Source: an uncultured Opitutia bacterium (lineage in GTDB: Bacteria > Verrucomicrobiota > Verrucomicrobiia > Opitutales > Opitutaceae). From it: 11,469 nt of DNA. Below the pieces are notes generated by a model. It had not been told where the DNA came from. It did no database searches and was given only the letters and a program-made list of their open reading frames with translations. Location: the NCBI GenBank assembly GCA_903938935.1, contig CAJAFD010000338.1, positions 1-11,469 of the forward strand, in the 5' to 3' direction. The translations under genes and the position numbers were made by a program. This document shows, in pieces, positions 1 to 7,828 of this stretch; position 1 is the first letter of the stretch, and the number at the start of each line of letters is the position of its first letter.

Positions 1-35
1 AGCCGGAGCGAAGACGAGGCGAGGACGACATAAAG

Positions 36-60
36 GAACCGCGGTTCACGTTTTATTTTT
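36..60. terminator. Small palindrome beyond the receptor gene, possible weak terminator
   Basis: A perfect 12-base palindrome, GAACCGCGGTTC, lies at 36-47, just past the stop codon of the minus-strand receptor gene. On the plus strand it is followed by a T-rich stretch (51-60), so it looks more like a terminator for plus-strand transcripts entering from the left than for the receptor gene. As a hairpin only about four base pairs can form around a four-base loop, which is weak. I call it only because of its position between a gene end and a T-run. Confidence 0.25.
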
Positions 61-3000
61 AGAACGAGCCCTTGATGCCGGCGGTCCAGAGCGAGCCGCC
101 GTAATCGTCGCGCTGGCGGAATTTCGCGTAGAGCGGCGTGCTGGGGCCGTAAGTTTTTTGATCTTCGGTAGCGCCGTTGAAATTGCGCAGGGCGATGAAA
201 CCGCCGAGTTTTTTGGTGAGAAAATATTCGGCGCTAATGTCGATGTAGAGGCGCTTGGTGCGGTAGTTGTAAGTGCCGGGTTCGATGCTGCGGCCCGTGA
301 CGGCGGCGCGGCGTTGGATGCCGCGGTAGTTTTCGTTGATGCGGATATTCCACTTGGGCCGCGTGAGACTGAGGCCGTAATTCGCGACGAAGGGATTCAT
401 GTCCATGAACTGGTCGAAGGATTCTTTAGCGCGCTGCGAACTGGCGTTGAAGAAGAAACGCATGCCGCGAGCCCAATGCGGCAAGAAGGTGAGCGGTTGT
501 TGGTAATCAAACTCGAGGCCGTGCATGCGGACGTTGTTCGGGTTATTGTAATTGGTCGAAACGTCGTAGTCGGTGTAGGTGTCGGGATCGAGAGCGTAGG
601 TCGCGAGGAATTCTTCGGTGGGACGCGTGACGGTGGCGACGAAAGCGTTTTTGTAATCGCGAATGAAGCCGCCGATGGAGATTTGGCCGCCTTGGGTGAA
701 GTAATATTCGAGGCGAGCGACGTAGCTCTCGGCCTGCCAAGCCTTGAGATTGACGTTGCCGAGCGTGATGCGGTTGGAGGAGCTGGGCAGCAGTTCGGTG
801 TTGGGCAAGGTAACGCCGCTGACGTAGTTGGTGAATTCGGGCCGGCCGACGGTTTGGTAATAGGCGCCACGGATGATCCAGTTTTCTGTGAGGTTGTAAT
901 TGAGATTGAGGCTCGGGAAGAGGCGGAGGAATTCTTTCTTCGCGGTGTAGCCCCGGTCGACGAGGGTGAGCTTGAGCGCGCCGAGGGCGTCGGAGGCGCT
1001 GCTGATAATGGGGATCGGCGTGCCGGCGGCGTCTTTGAGGACGACGCCCGCGGCGTTGCGTTGGAAATTACGCGTGGGGTCGTTGAGCACGCCTTGGGCG
1101 TTGATATTGGTCTGTTCAGCGCGGACGCCGGTGGTGACCTTCAGGCGGTTGCTAAAAAAGGCGCCGTCGGCGCGGAAATAGCCGGAGGAAATGATTTCCT
1201 CCACGCGGTTGGAGTTGTTGGTCTGGTTGGTGTAGTCGGCGGTAGGGCTGCGGGTCCAGTGGTTGGGATTCGCTTGGTAGCCCTGCCAGAGTTTGCCGTT
1301 GTCCACTTGTTGCTGCTTGGGCAGACCGAAGTCGGGGACGCGCGTCGAATAGACGTTGTCGAAAAACGGCATGGGGCTGTCGTCGTTGATCAAGCCGGCT
1401 TGCGTGGTGGGCGTGGTGCTGGCGCGGCCGTCGGCGCCGACGTAATTATAAAGTTCGCCCGAAGTGCCGCGGCGGTCGCGGAGGACGGTGCGAACATCAA
1501 AGCCGCTCTTGAGGGAGACCGGGATATCGCGGACGACAAAATCGCGGCGGGCGTTGCCGTAGGCTTGGCGGCGAGTCTCGTAGGCTTTTTGGCGAACGCT
1601 GTTGGCGGAAACGATGGAGTAGCTGCTAAGATCGGAGGGATCGACGCGTTTGCCGTTGGGATCGGTGATCGTGATCGTGCTTGGGCGGAGATAAAAAATA
1701 TCGTCGAAGCGAATCGTCACGTTGGTACGGCGGCCGATGAAGCTGTTGAAAGCGCCGTCGTCGATGTCTTGGTAGTGAATGCGTGAGGTGGAGTATGAGA
1801 CACCAGATTCTAATTTCCAAAGCGGCCCGTCGTGGCGCCAGGTGAGCGTGGGCATGATCGTGCGGCCGGGACGGATACGGCCGTTGTTCACGAGCTCGAT
1901 TTGGCCGGCGTTGATGGCGGTGCCGGTGGTGGGGAAGGTGCTCGTGACGCCGTTAGTAAACGTCGGACCCCAATCGCCGGGAGCGACGCGGTTGATGATG
2001 ATATTCTGGGTGCGCGTCGCGAAATGCTCGCGGAGATAAGCGTAGGAAAAACCAAACGAGAGCCGATCACGCGGGGCGAAGCGCCAATCGATTGTGGTGG
2101 CGATGGAGTAGCGCGTGGTGTCTTTGCCAGAGTCGCGCCAGGAGTAATTCGTGAGATAGGGCTTGTCGGGCGTGGTATCGGGGAGGCCGGTGCTGAGATT
2201 GGCCGCGACGTTGGTGACCGCAGCGGCACCGCGCCACTGCGTGGCTTGATTACTCTGCGGCGTGTATTGCATCGAGTAGCCGGCGGAGAACGTGAAACCG
2301 AAGTTTTTGTTCACCGGGACGATCGCGGAGATGTCGAAGCCGGGATGAATTTTGTAGGTTTTTTCACCCCAACCTGGGCCGGGGGTCTCGCGCAAGAAGG
2401 CGCGCTCGGCGTCCTTCATGAGGAAAGAAACGCTGTAGTTGAAAGACGGTTTGTTGCGCTCGAAGGCGCTGCGTGGGACGAAATTCACGGAGCCGGCGAG
2501 AGCGGAGCCGGGCTGTTCGGGCGTGGGCGAACGGTTCACTTCGACGCGCGAGATGCTGTTGATGGAAACTTGGTCGAGCTCGACCGCGCGCGTGGTGCCG
2601 GCACCCGAAGCACTCGCCATATCGAAACCGCCGACGGAGATCGGGACATTGCCCGCCGGCACGCCGCTGATCGAGAAACGCCGGGCATCGCCGCCCGTGT
2701 AATCGCTCGTGATGCCCGGGAGAAACTTCATGAACTCGCCCACGCTGCCGTCGGCGATCGTGCCGAATGCATCCGCGGAGACGACGTTGGTGATGTTTTT
2801 TGCAAAACGTTGCTCGTTGATCGCAATGGAGGACGCGTCCATTTCGCGCGAAGTATCGACGGTAAAAGCGGCGAGTTTGATCGTGTCGTCGGCGCCGGAT
2901 TTTTCTTTGGCGGTCGCCAGCTCGCCGGTGAATGTGATGTCACGCTGCACGGTCTCGCCCGCCGCGAGCACCACGGCCTCGGTGAGCGTGCCGCGGCCGG

Positions 3001-3265
3001 TGTAGAAAATCTTTAACGTCACCTTGCCCGCCGGCAGACCGCCGAGCCGATATTGGCCGGTCGCATCGGTGAAGGTTTCTTGTTTGGAGCCCTCGACGGT
3101 GACGCGCGCCATTTCGAGATACTGAGCGCGGCGCGTGTCGAAGACGCGGCCTTCGATGCTGCCGGTGGGCGCGCTTTGCGCGGAGGCAGAGGCGACCAAA
3201 GCGAGCGCCCACAACGCGCCGAGCCATAAACGAGCGGCGGATATAAACCAGGAGGTAGTTTTCAT
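59..3265 (-). CDS. TonB-dependent outer-membrane receptor with carboxypeptidase-regulatory-like N-terminal domain
   Basis: This 1068-residue protein is predicted to be an outer-membrane beta-barrel that imports a ligand using energy from TonB/ExbBD. Residues 1-30 form a Sec signal peptide with a likely cleavage after ASAQ. Residues 34-115 resemble the carboxypeptidase regulatory-like (CarboxypepD_reg) fold, including TDATGQYRLGGLPAG. A linker with KLAAFTV (130-136) may act as the TonB box. The plug follows at about 147-265 (DAFGTIADGSVGEF, then VEVNRSPTPEQPGSALAGSVNF), and the rest is the barrel, ending in the aromatic residue typical of barrels (GIKGSF). The start is ATG at 3263-3265, directly before the signal peptide; no Shine-Dalgarno sequence is seen. 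The gene is intact and diverges from the sugar-enzyme genes, which suggests a carbohydrate-linked ligand, but the sequence does not show which. There is no SusD homologue beside it. The family assignment is firm and the substrate unknown. Confidence 0.95.
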   Translation of the reverse strand: MKTTSWFISAARLWLGALWALALVASASAQSAPTGSIEGRVFDTRRAQYLEMARVTVEGSKQETFTDATGQYRLGGLPAGKVTLKIFYTGRGTLTEAVVLAAGETVQRDITFTGELATAKEKSGADDTIKLAAFTVDTSREMDASSIAINEQRFAKNITNVVSADAFGTIADGSVGEFMKFLPGITSDYTGGDARRFSISGVPAGNVPISVGGFDMASASGAGTTRAVELDQVSINSISRVEVNRSPTPEQPGSALAGSVNFVPRSAFERNKPSFNYSVSFLMKDAERAFLRETPGPGWGEKTYKIHPGFDISAIVPVNKNFGFTFSAGYSMQYTPQSNQATQWRGAAAVTNVAANLSTGLPDTTPDKPYLTNYSWRDSGKDTTRYSIATTIDWRFAPRDRLSFGFSYAYLREHFATRTQNIIINRVAPGDWGPTFTNGVTSTFPTTGTAINAGQIELVNNGRIRPGRTIMPTLTWRHDGPLWKLESGVSYSTSRIHYQDIDDGAFNSFIGRRTNVTIRFDDIFYLRPSTITITDPNGKRVDPSDLSSYSIVSANSVRQKAYETRRQAYGNARRDFVVRDIPVSLKSGFDVRTVLRDRRGTSGELYNYVGADGRASTTPTTQAGLINDDSPMPFFDNVYSTRVPDFGLPKQQQVDNGKLWQGYQANPNHWTRSPTADYTNQTNNSNRVEEIISSGYFRADGAFFSNRLKVTTGVRAEQTNINAQGVLNDPTRNFQRNAAGVVLKDAAGTPIPIISSASDALGALKLTLVDRGYTAKKEFLRLFPSLNLNYNLTENWIIRGAYYQTVGRPEFTNYVSGVTLPNTELLPSSSNRITLGNVNLKAWQAESYVARLEYYFTQGGQISIGGFIRDYKNAFVATVTRPTEEFLATYALDPDTYTDYDVSTNYNNPNNVRMHGLEFDYQQPLTFLPHWARGMRFFFNASSQRAKESFDQFMDMNPFVANYGLSLTRPKWNIRINENYRGIQRRAAVTGRSIEPGTYNYRTKRLYIDISAEYFLTKKLGGFIALRNFNGATEDQKTYGPSTPLYAKFRQRDDYGGSLWTAGIKGSF

Positions 3266-3533
3266 AAGACGTGAGGTAAGTAAGATAAGATAACCGTGAA
3301 AAAATCAGGCCCGCGCAGCCCTAGGGGGTAAAGCCAAGCGGGGTTACAATTACGGAGCAAAACGAACCGGCGGACGAAAAAGAGCTGTCGCCATTCTCGC
3401 GTTACAGGCGAGGCAATTTTTCTGAGCCGTGCACCACACCACGCGACGGCTTGTCATCCGGCGCGGCGCTGCTCACGTTCGCCGAACTTCGTCCCATCGC
3501 CCGCCCGTTTCACCCCGCTCCGATTTTTTGCCC
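3266..3533. promoter_or_regulatory. Divergent intergenic region between receptor and sugar-enzyme genes
   Basis: This 268-bp spacer separates the minus-strand receptor from the plus-strand enzyme run, so it should hold promoters for both directions. I see no convincing -35/-10 pair in either direction. It is less G+C-rich next to the receptor gene, where a TAAGATAAGATAA short tandem repeat (3281-3293) lies about 16-28 bases from the start codon. It also carries the CCCTAGGG palindrome (3319-3326), annotated separately. The part closest to the enzyme genes is C-rich and holds no recognisable operator. Confidence 0.6.
3279..3333 (-). promoter_or_regulatory. Candidate shared upstream motifs of receptor genes (copy 1)
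   Basis: Read on the minus strand, the receptor leader contains CTTTACCCCCTAGGG (3333-3319) and then ATCTTACT (3286-3279) before the ATG. The second receptor gene has TTACCCC and then the identical ATCTTACT upstream of its own start, in the same order but with different spacing. CCCTAGGG at 3319-3326 is a perfect palindrome. A regulatory role is inferred from this recurrence only. Confidence 0.35.
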
Positions 3534-4616
3534 ATGCACCGTCGCACGTTTTTAAAAACCGCTGCTGCCGCCACGACGGCGGCTGCGTTCGCGCGTTCCG
3601 ATTTGCTCGCGGCCAGCGCTGCGCCCCCGCCCAAGATCGCTCTCGGGCTGGATAATTTTTCCGTGCGCGCCCTCGGCTGGAAAGCCCCCGAGCTCATCAC
3701 CTACGCGGCGTCGCTGCGCTGCGATACACTCTTCATTTCCGATCTCGATGCGTACGCGAGTTTCGATGCCGCCGCACTCCGCGCCGTGCGCCGGCAAGCC
3801 GATGCCGCCGGCCTCACGCTGTACGCGGGCGGCTGGAGCATTTGCCCCACTTCAAAAGCGTTTAAGAAAAATTGGGGCACCGCCGAGGAACTCCTGCGTC
3901 TCGGTATCCGCGTCGCACAAGAACTCGGCTCGCCCGTCTTCCGCGCCGTCCTCGGCAACCTAGAAGATCGCAAGACCGAGGGCGGCATCCAGGCACGCAT
4001 CGCCGACACGATCGCCGTGATCAACGCTTGCCGCCGCGACGCCGAAAAAGCCGGCGTCAAAATCGCCATCGAGAACCACGCCGGCGACCTGCACTCGTGG
4101 GAACTCCGCCAACTCATCGAGACCGCCGGCCGCGATCTCGTCGGCGCTAACCTCGATTCCGGCAACGCCGCTTGGACGCTGGAAGATCCGATGGATGTCC
4201 TCGAGACGCTCGGCCCCGTGACGATCTGTTCCTCGCTGCGCGACCAACAAATCTGGAGCACGCCCGAAGGCGCCGCCGTGCAATGGACCTCCGTCGGCGA
4301 AGGCCTCATCAACTGGAAAGCGTACGCGGCGCGTTGGGCCCAGTTGTGTCCGCAGGTGCCGATCATGATCGAAACGATTTCCGGTTCGCAGCGCGCATTT
4401 CCCTATAAACAGCCGGATTTTTGGAAACACTACGACCGCCGACCCGAGAAACTCGCGAAGTTCGAAGCCCTCGCCGCGCGCGGCCACGCGCTCACGCCAT
4501 TCAAAGCGCCCGCCGGCCCCGAAAGCAAAAAAATCACCCAGGATTTCCAAAAAGCCGAAATCGAAAAATCCCTCGCCTACCTCCGGCGCGAGATCGGCCT
4601 CGGTCGCCGCGCTTAA
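3534..4616 (+). CDS. Tat-exported sugar isomerase/epimerase-like TIM-barrel protein
   Basis: A 360-residue protein of the xylose-isomerase-like TIM-barrel superfamily (AP_endonuc_2 fold), whose members isomerise, epimerise or eliminate on sugars with a divalent metal. The start is ATG at 3534: it opens a twin-arginine signal (MHRRTFLKTA, then an Ala-rich stretch to about residue 30). An in-frame GTG at 3429 would bury this signal and is rejected. Likely metal ligands are E180 in IAIENHAGD, D208 in GANLDSGN and E280 in IMIETISG. The histidine usual in the HxKD motif is replaced by serine (S234 in SSLRDQ). It is the first gene of a close-packed run, with the next gene 34 nt away, so it probably acts in the periplasm on the same substrate as the two dehydrogenases that follow. 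Exact reaction unknown; a 3-keto-sugar eliminase or isomerase role is an inference from context. Confidence 0.88.
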   Translation: MHRRTFLKTAAAATTAAAFARSDLLAASAAPPPKIALGLDNFSVRALGWKAPELITYAASLRCDTLFISDLDAYASFDAAALRAVRRQADAAGLTLYAGGWSICPTSKAFKKNWGTAEELLRLGIRVAQELGSPVFRAVLGNLEDRKTEGGIQARIADTIAVINACRRDAEKAGVKIAIENHAGDLHSWELRQLIETAGRDLVGANLDSGNAAWTLEDPMDVLETLGPVTICSSLRDQQIWSTPEGAAVQWTSVGEGLINWKAYAARWAQLCPQVPIMIETISGSQRAFPYKQPDFWKHYDRRPEKLAKFEALAARGHALTPFKAPAGPESKKITQDFQKAEIEKSLAYLRREIGLGRRA

Positions 4617-4650
4617 TCGTTAACGACGTTACATCCAACCACCCCAAGCC

Positions 4651-6018
4651 ATGAATCGCCGCACGTTTCTCCAAAATTCCGCCACCGCCGCCGCCCTCGC
4701 GGCGATCCCGTTTTCCCTCCGCGCGCAGCCGAAATCCGGCGGCCCGCGTTTCCGGCTCGTGCTCATCGGCTGCGGTTGGTGGGGCAACAACATCTTGCGC
4801 GAGGCGCTCGCCAGCGGCGCGTGCGAATTAGTCGCGTTGTGCGACGTGGATTCGCGCCAGTTCGAGCTCACGTTGAAAAACGGCGCCGCGGGCTCGGGCA
4901 GCACGCCGAAGTTGTTTAAAGATTACCGCGAATGTCTCGCCGCGACGAAGCCCGATATCGCCATCATCGGCACACCGGATCATTGGCACGCGCTTCCGAT
5001 GATCGCCGCCGTGCAAGCCGGCGCGCACGTGTACGTTGAAAAACCCATCGGCCACACCGTCATGGAAGGCCGCGCGATGGTAAACGCCGCGCGCGCCACG
5101 GGCCGCGTCGTCCAAGTCGGCACGCATCGCCGCATTGCCCCGCACAACATCAGCGGGCGCGACTTCATCCGCTCGGGTAAACTCGGCGAGATCGGCATGG
5201 TGCGTTGCTTCGTGAACTACGGTGGCAGCGGTCCGGAAAAACCGTTGCCCACCGTCGCGGTGCCGCCGGAGCTCGATTGGGATATGTGGTGCGGCCCGGC
5301 CCCGCTCCGGCCGTTCAACGGCGGCGATCCGCGCGATACCACCAAAGGCGCCGGCAACCGCGGCATCCACCCGCGCGGTTTCCGCAACTACCTCGACTAC
5401 GCCAACGGCACCCTCGGCGATTGGGGCATCCACTGGCTCGACCAAGTCCTTTGGGTCACCGGTGAAAAATATCCGAAACGCATCTTCTCCAGCGGCGGCC
5501 GCCCGATCGCTGGCGCACCGATTCTCAACGCCCAGGAGCAAACCACCGACGCTCCTGACCACCAGCTCGCCACGTACAGTTTCGAAAAATTTAACGTGCA
5601 GTGGGAGCACCGCCGCTTCGGCGCCAACAACACCGACAAAGGCGAAAACGTCGGTTGCTATTTCTACGGCACGAAGGGGATTTTCCACATGGGCTGGCAG
5701 CGAGGTTGGACGTTTTATCCCACCGACAGCAAAGCGCCGCCGATCGCGGAGCCCGCGCAACTCGGCCAGCCCGACTCGCAAAACATCCAAGAACTCTGGG
5801 CCGATTTCCTGCGCGCCATCCGCACCGGCACGCGCCCCGTGGCCGATATCGAAGACGTTCACCTCTCCACCAACCTCGCGCTCCTTGGCATGGTTTCCTT
5901 GAAACTCGGTCGTAGCCTCGACTGGGACGGCGCCCGCGAACGTTGCCTCAACGACGAAGCCGCCAACCAACTCCTCCGCCGCGACTACCGCAAAGGCTAC
6001 ACCTACCCAACCGCCTGA
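4651..6018 (+). CDS. Tat-exported Gfo/Idh/MocA family oxidoreductase (first copy)
   Basis: This 455-residue protein is a predicted NAD(P)-dependent sugar or cyclitol dehydrogenase. It opens with a twin-arginine signal (MNRRTFLQNS, cleavage probably after LRAQ at about residue 25). A Rossmann domain follows, with LIGCGWWG (38-45) for the dinucleotide and CDVD (64-67) at the end of the second strand. The catalytic motif EKP is at 130-132 (K131), and the second catalytic element, GIHWLD, has H261 and D264. The substrate domain carries the WCGPAP motif (213-218) common to the exported members of this family. It ends in LLRRDYRKGYTYP, the usual C-terminal pattern. Exported relatives such as glucose-fructose oxidoreductase keep their nicotinamide cofactor tightly bound, which suits a periplasmic enzyme. 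The gene sits between the TIM-barrel gene and a second copy of its own family. Substrate unknown. Confidence 0.93.
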   Translation: MNRRTFLQNSATAAALAAIPFSLRAQPKSGGPRFRLVLIGCGWWGNNILREALASGACELVALCDVDSRQFELTLKNGAAGSGSTPKLFKDYRECLAATKPDIAIIGTPDHWHALPMIAAVQAGAHVYVEKPIGHTVMEGRAMVNAARATGRVVQVGTHRRIAPHNISGRDFIRSGKLGEIGMVRCFVNYGGSGPEKPLPTVAVPPELDWDMWCGPAPLRPFNGGDPRDTTKGAGNRGIHPRGFRNYLDYANGTLGDWGIHWLDQVLWVTGEKYPKRIFSSGGRPIAGAPILNAQEQTTDAPDHQLATYSFEKFNVQWEHRRFGANNTDKGENVGCYFYGTKGIFHMGWQRGWTFYPTDSKAPPIAEPAQLGQPDSQNIQELWADFLRAIRTGTRPVADIEDVHLSTNLALLGMVSLKLGRSLDWDGARERCLNDEAANQLLRRDYRKGYTYPTA

Positions 6019-6058
6019 TTCCCCCTCATTTTCCCACCTTCGCCCCAACAGCTCGCCC

Positions 6059-7528
6059 ATGTCTCCACTCAGCCGCCGCTCCTTTCTCCGCCACTCCGCC
6101 ATCGCCGCCACCGCCGGCCTCACCGCCGCCAGCCTGCGTCCGTCCGTCTGGGCCGCGCCCGTCGGTGCCAACGGCGCGATCCGCCTCGGCCTCATCGGCT
6201 GCGGGGCCAAAGGCACCGCCCACGTCCAACAGATCCTCAAGCGCACCGATGCCCGCGTCGTCGCCCTCTGTGACGTCGATCCCGCCCAAATGGCCAAGGT
6301 CGCCGCGCTCCTCGCCGGCACCGGCCCCGCCCCCTTCACCACGCCCGATGCGCGCACGCTCCTCGCCCGCGCCGACGTCGACGCCGTCCTCATCGTCACG
6401 CCCAACCACTGGCACGCGCTCCTCACCGTCTGGGCCTGTCAGGCCGGCAAAGACGTCTACGTTGAAAAGCCGATGAGCCACACCATCTGGGAAGGCCGCC
6501 AGATGGTCGCCGCCGCCGCGAAATACAACCGCATCGTGCAGGTCGGCACCCAGTATCGCTCCGAGTCCGGCCTCGCCGCTGGCATCGAGTTCCTGCACTC
6601 AGGCGGGCTCGGCAAACTCCAGCACGTCCACGCGGTTTATTACGGCAAACGCGACGCTGTCGCCCGCCGCGCCCCGTGGTATCCCACCGCCGTCGACTAC
6701 GACACCTGGTGCGGCCCCGCGCCCGTCACCCCGCTCAACCGCGAGGGTCTCCACTACGATTGGCACTGGTCTTGGGCCACCGGCAACGGCGACCTCGGCA
6801 ACAACGGCGTCCACCTCCTCGACGTCGCCCGCCGCATGGTCCGCGCCGACGGCCCACCTCGCCGCGTCCTCGGCCTGGGCGGCCGCTACGTCCACGACGA
6901 TGCCGCCGAGACGCCCAACACTCAGCTCGCCGTCTACGATTTCCCCGGCGCGCCCGTCATCTTCGAGCAACGCGGCCTCCCCGCCAAACCCGGCGTCAAC
7001 TTCATGGACCAAGCCGGCGGCCTCCGCGTCGGCCTCATCGCGCATTGCGAAGGCGGCACCCTCGCCGGCCTCATCGGCTGCACCGCCAAAGATCCGCAGG
7101 GCAAACTCATCAAAAATTTCCCCGGCGACGGCGGCGTGGTGGCCCACATGACCAACTTTTTCGACGCGGTCCGCAGCCGTCGCTCCGCCGATCTCGCTGC
7201 GTCCGCCGCCACCGGCCACGCCTCTGCCGGCATCTGCCACTACGGTAATATTTCCCTCCGCGTCGGCTCGCCCGCCGCGCCCGCCGCCGTCGCCACCGCG
7301 CTCGCCGCGTTCCCCGCCGCCGCTGCGGCCGCGCAGTCCCTGCAAACCCACCTCGGCGTGCATGGCGTCGACCTCGCCGCTCAACCCATGGCCCTCGGCC
7401 CGTGGCTCGAAATCGACGCCTCCGGCGACACCATCACCGCCGCCGGCAGCCCCGCCGCACTCGACCGCGCCCGCCAACTCCTCCGCGAGCCCCACCGCTC
7501 CCATTTCGCGATTCCCGACGCCGTCTGA
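6059..7528 (+). CDS. Tat-exported Gfo/Idh/MocA family oxidoreductase (second copy)
   Basis: A 489-residue paralogue of the preceding oxidoreductase. The twin-arginine signal is MSPLSRRSFLRHS, with a likely cleavage near WAA at 31-33. The dinucleotide motif is LIGCGAKG (45-52) with CDVD (71-74) after it. EKP is at 136-138 (K137) and the HxxD element is in NNGVHLLD (H252, D255). WCGPAP recurs at 217-222. A long Ala/Pro-rich linker (about 404-426) leads to a C-terminal segment with GVDL and LGPWLE, which I regard as a normal family element rather than a fusion. The two copies match well around EKP and diverge elsewhere, so different substrates or opposite reaction directions are plausible. It lies 40 nt after the first copy, and the operon appears to end here, with a 300-bp spacer following. 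No terminator is obvious. Confidence 0.93.
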   Translation: MSPLSRRSFLRHSAIAATAGLTAASLRPSVWAAPVGANGAIRLGLIGCGAKGTAHVQQILKRTDARVVALCDVDPAQMAKVAALLAGTGPAPFTTPDARTLLARADVDAVLIVTPNHWHALLTVWACQAGKDVYVEKPMSHTIWEGRQMVAAAAKYNRIVQVGTQYRSESGLAAGIEFLHSGGLGKLQHVHAVYYGKRDAVARRAPWYPTAVDYDTWCGPAPVTPLNREGLHYDWHWSWATGNGDLGNNGVHLLDVARRMVRADGPPRRVLGLGGRYVHDDAAETPNTQLAVYDFPGAPVIFEQRGLPAKPGVNFMDQAGGLRVGLIAHCEGGTLAGLIGCTAKDPQGKLIKNFPGDGGVVAHMTNFFDAVRSRRSADLAASAATGHASAGICHYGNISLRVGSPAAPAAVATALAAFPAAAAAAQSLQTHLGVHGVDLAAQPMALGPWLEIDASGDTITAAGSPAALDRARQLLREPHRSHFAIPDAV

Positions 7529-7828
7529 TCCCGCGCCTCGCCCTTCGCCGCTCGCCCGTTTTAGATGACGGCCTGCTCCGATCCCCGCTCCGCCGCCGCC
7601 ATACAGCGCTTCGCTGGGCCTGTTGCTCCTGGACCGGGTCCTAGCTAAACCGCCCGCGGACGGCAATCAACGCATTGCAGCCTGCGGTATCGCCCTCACG
7701 ACCACCTGCGCGATTGCAAAACGACTCAGAGCGTTCTTGCTCGATTCGCTGTAGCTTTCTGCTGACAGCCCAAGCCGCCTTACCCCTCGGTGGTTTTAGA
7801 TCTTACTCCCCCTAATAATCCTAAAGTC
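7529..7828. other. 300-bp spacer before the second receptor gene
   Basis: I find no supported gene here. A 27-codon ORF (7565-7648) has no ribosome-binding site or recognisable product. Small hairpins such as CAGCG-CTT-CGCTG (7604-7616) lack a T-run and are not convincing terminators. The last 50 bases hold motifs shared with the other receptor leader. The spacer is long enough to carry a promoter for the second receptor and the FAD enzyme, but no clear -35/-10 pair can be named. Confidence 0.55.
7779..7821 (+). promoter_or_regulatory. Candidate shared upstream motifs of receptor genes (copy 2)
   Basis: CTTACCCCTCGG (7779-7790) and ATCTTACT (7800-7807), the latter running into a C-run and TAATAATCC, lie within 50 bases of the ATG at 7829. 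The same two elements, in the same order, precede the minus-strand receptor gene. The function is unproven. This could be a promoter or leader element common to receptor genes in this genome. Confidence 0.35.

Noticed and set aside
158..1786. Long plus-strand ORF of 542 codons opposite the first receptor gene
   Set aside because: It lies wholly antisense to a well-supported receptor gene. Its Ala/Val/Asp/Gly-rich product looks like the shadow of C-ending codons, with no recognisable domain.
3429..3533. Upstream GTG extension of the TIM-barrel gene
   Set aside because: It would place 35 Arg- and Pro-rich residues before the twin-arginine signal, which must be near the N terminus.
4617..4631. 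TCGTTAACGA palindrome just after the TIM-barrel stop codon
   Set aside because: It is short, A+T-centred and has no T-run or second copy, so neither terminator nor operator can be supported.
4828..6426. Minus-strand ORF of 532 codons opposite the two oxidoreductase genes
   Set aside because: It is antisense to two genes with clear motifs and shows no signal, domain or start context.
7565..7648. 27-codon ORF in the 300-bp spacer
   Set aside because: It has no ribosome-binding site, no transmembrane or signal character and no recognisable motif; such an ORF is expected by chance.
6599..7666. Minus-strand ORF of 355 codons opposite the second oxidoreductase
   Set aside because: Its Gly/Ala/Val-rich product is the same kind of codon-bias shadow.
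3357..7724. GCAAAACGA shared by the divergent spacer (3357-3365) and the 300-bp spacer (7716-7724), like a LacI half-site
   Set aside because: A nine-base match between two spacers of this size is likely by chance. No inverted second half is present at either site.
7790..7828. Upstream GTG extension of the second receptor gene
   Set aside because: It would put a 13-residue, Pro-containing acidic stretch before a good signal peptide and overlap the candidate motif region.
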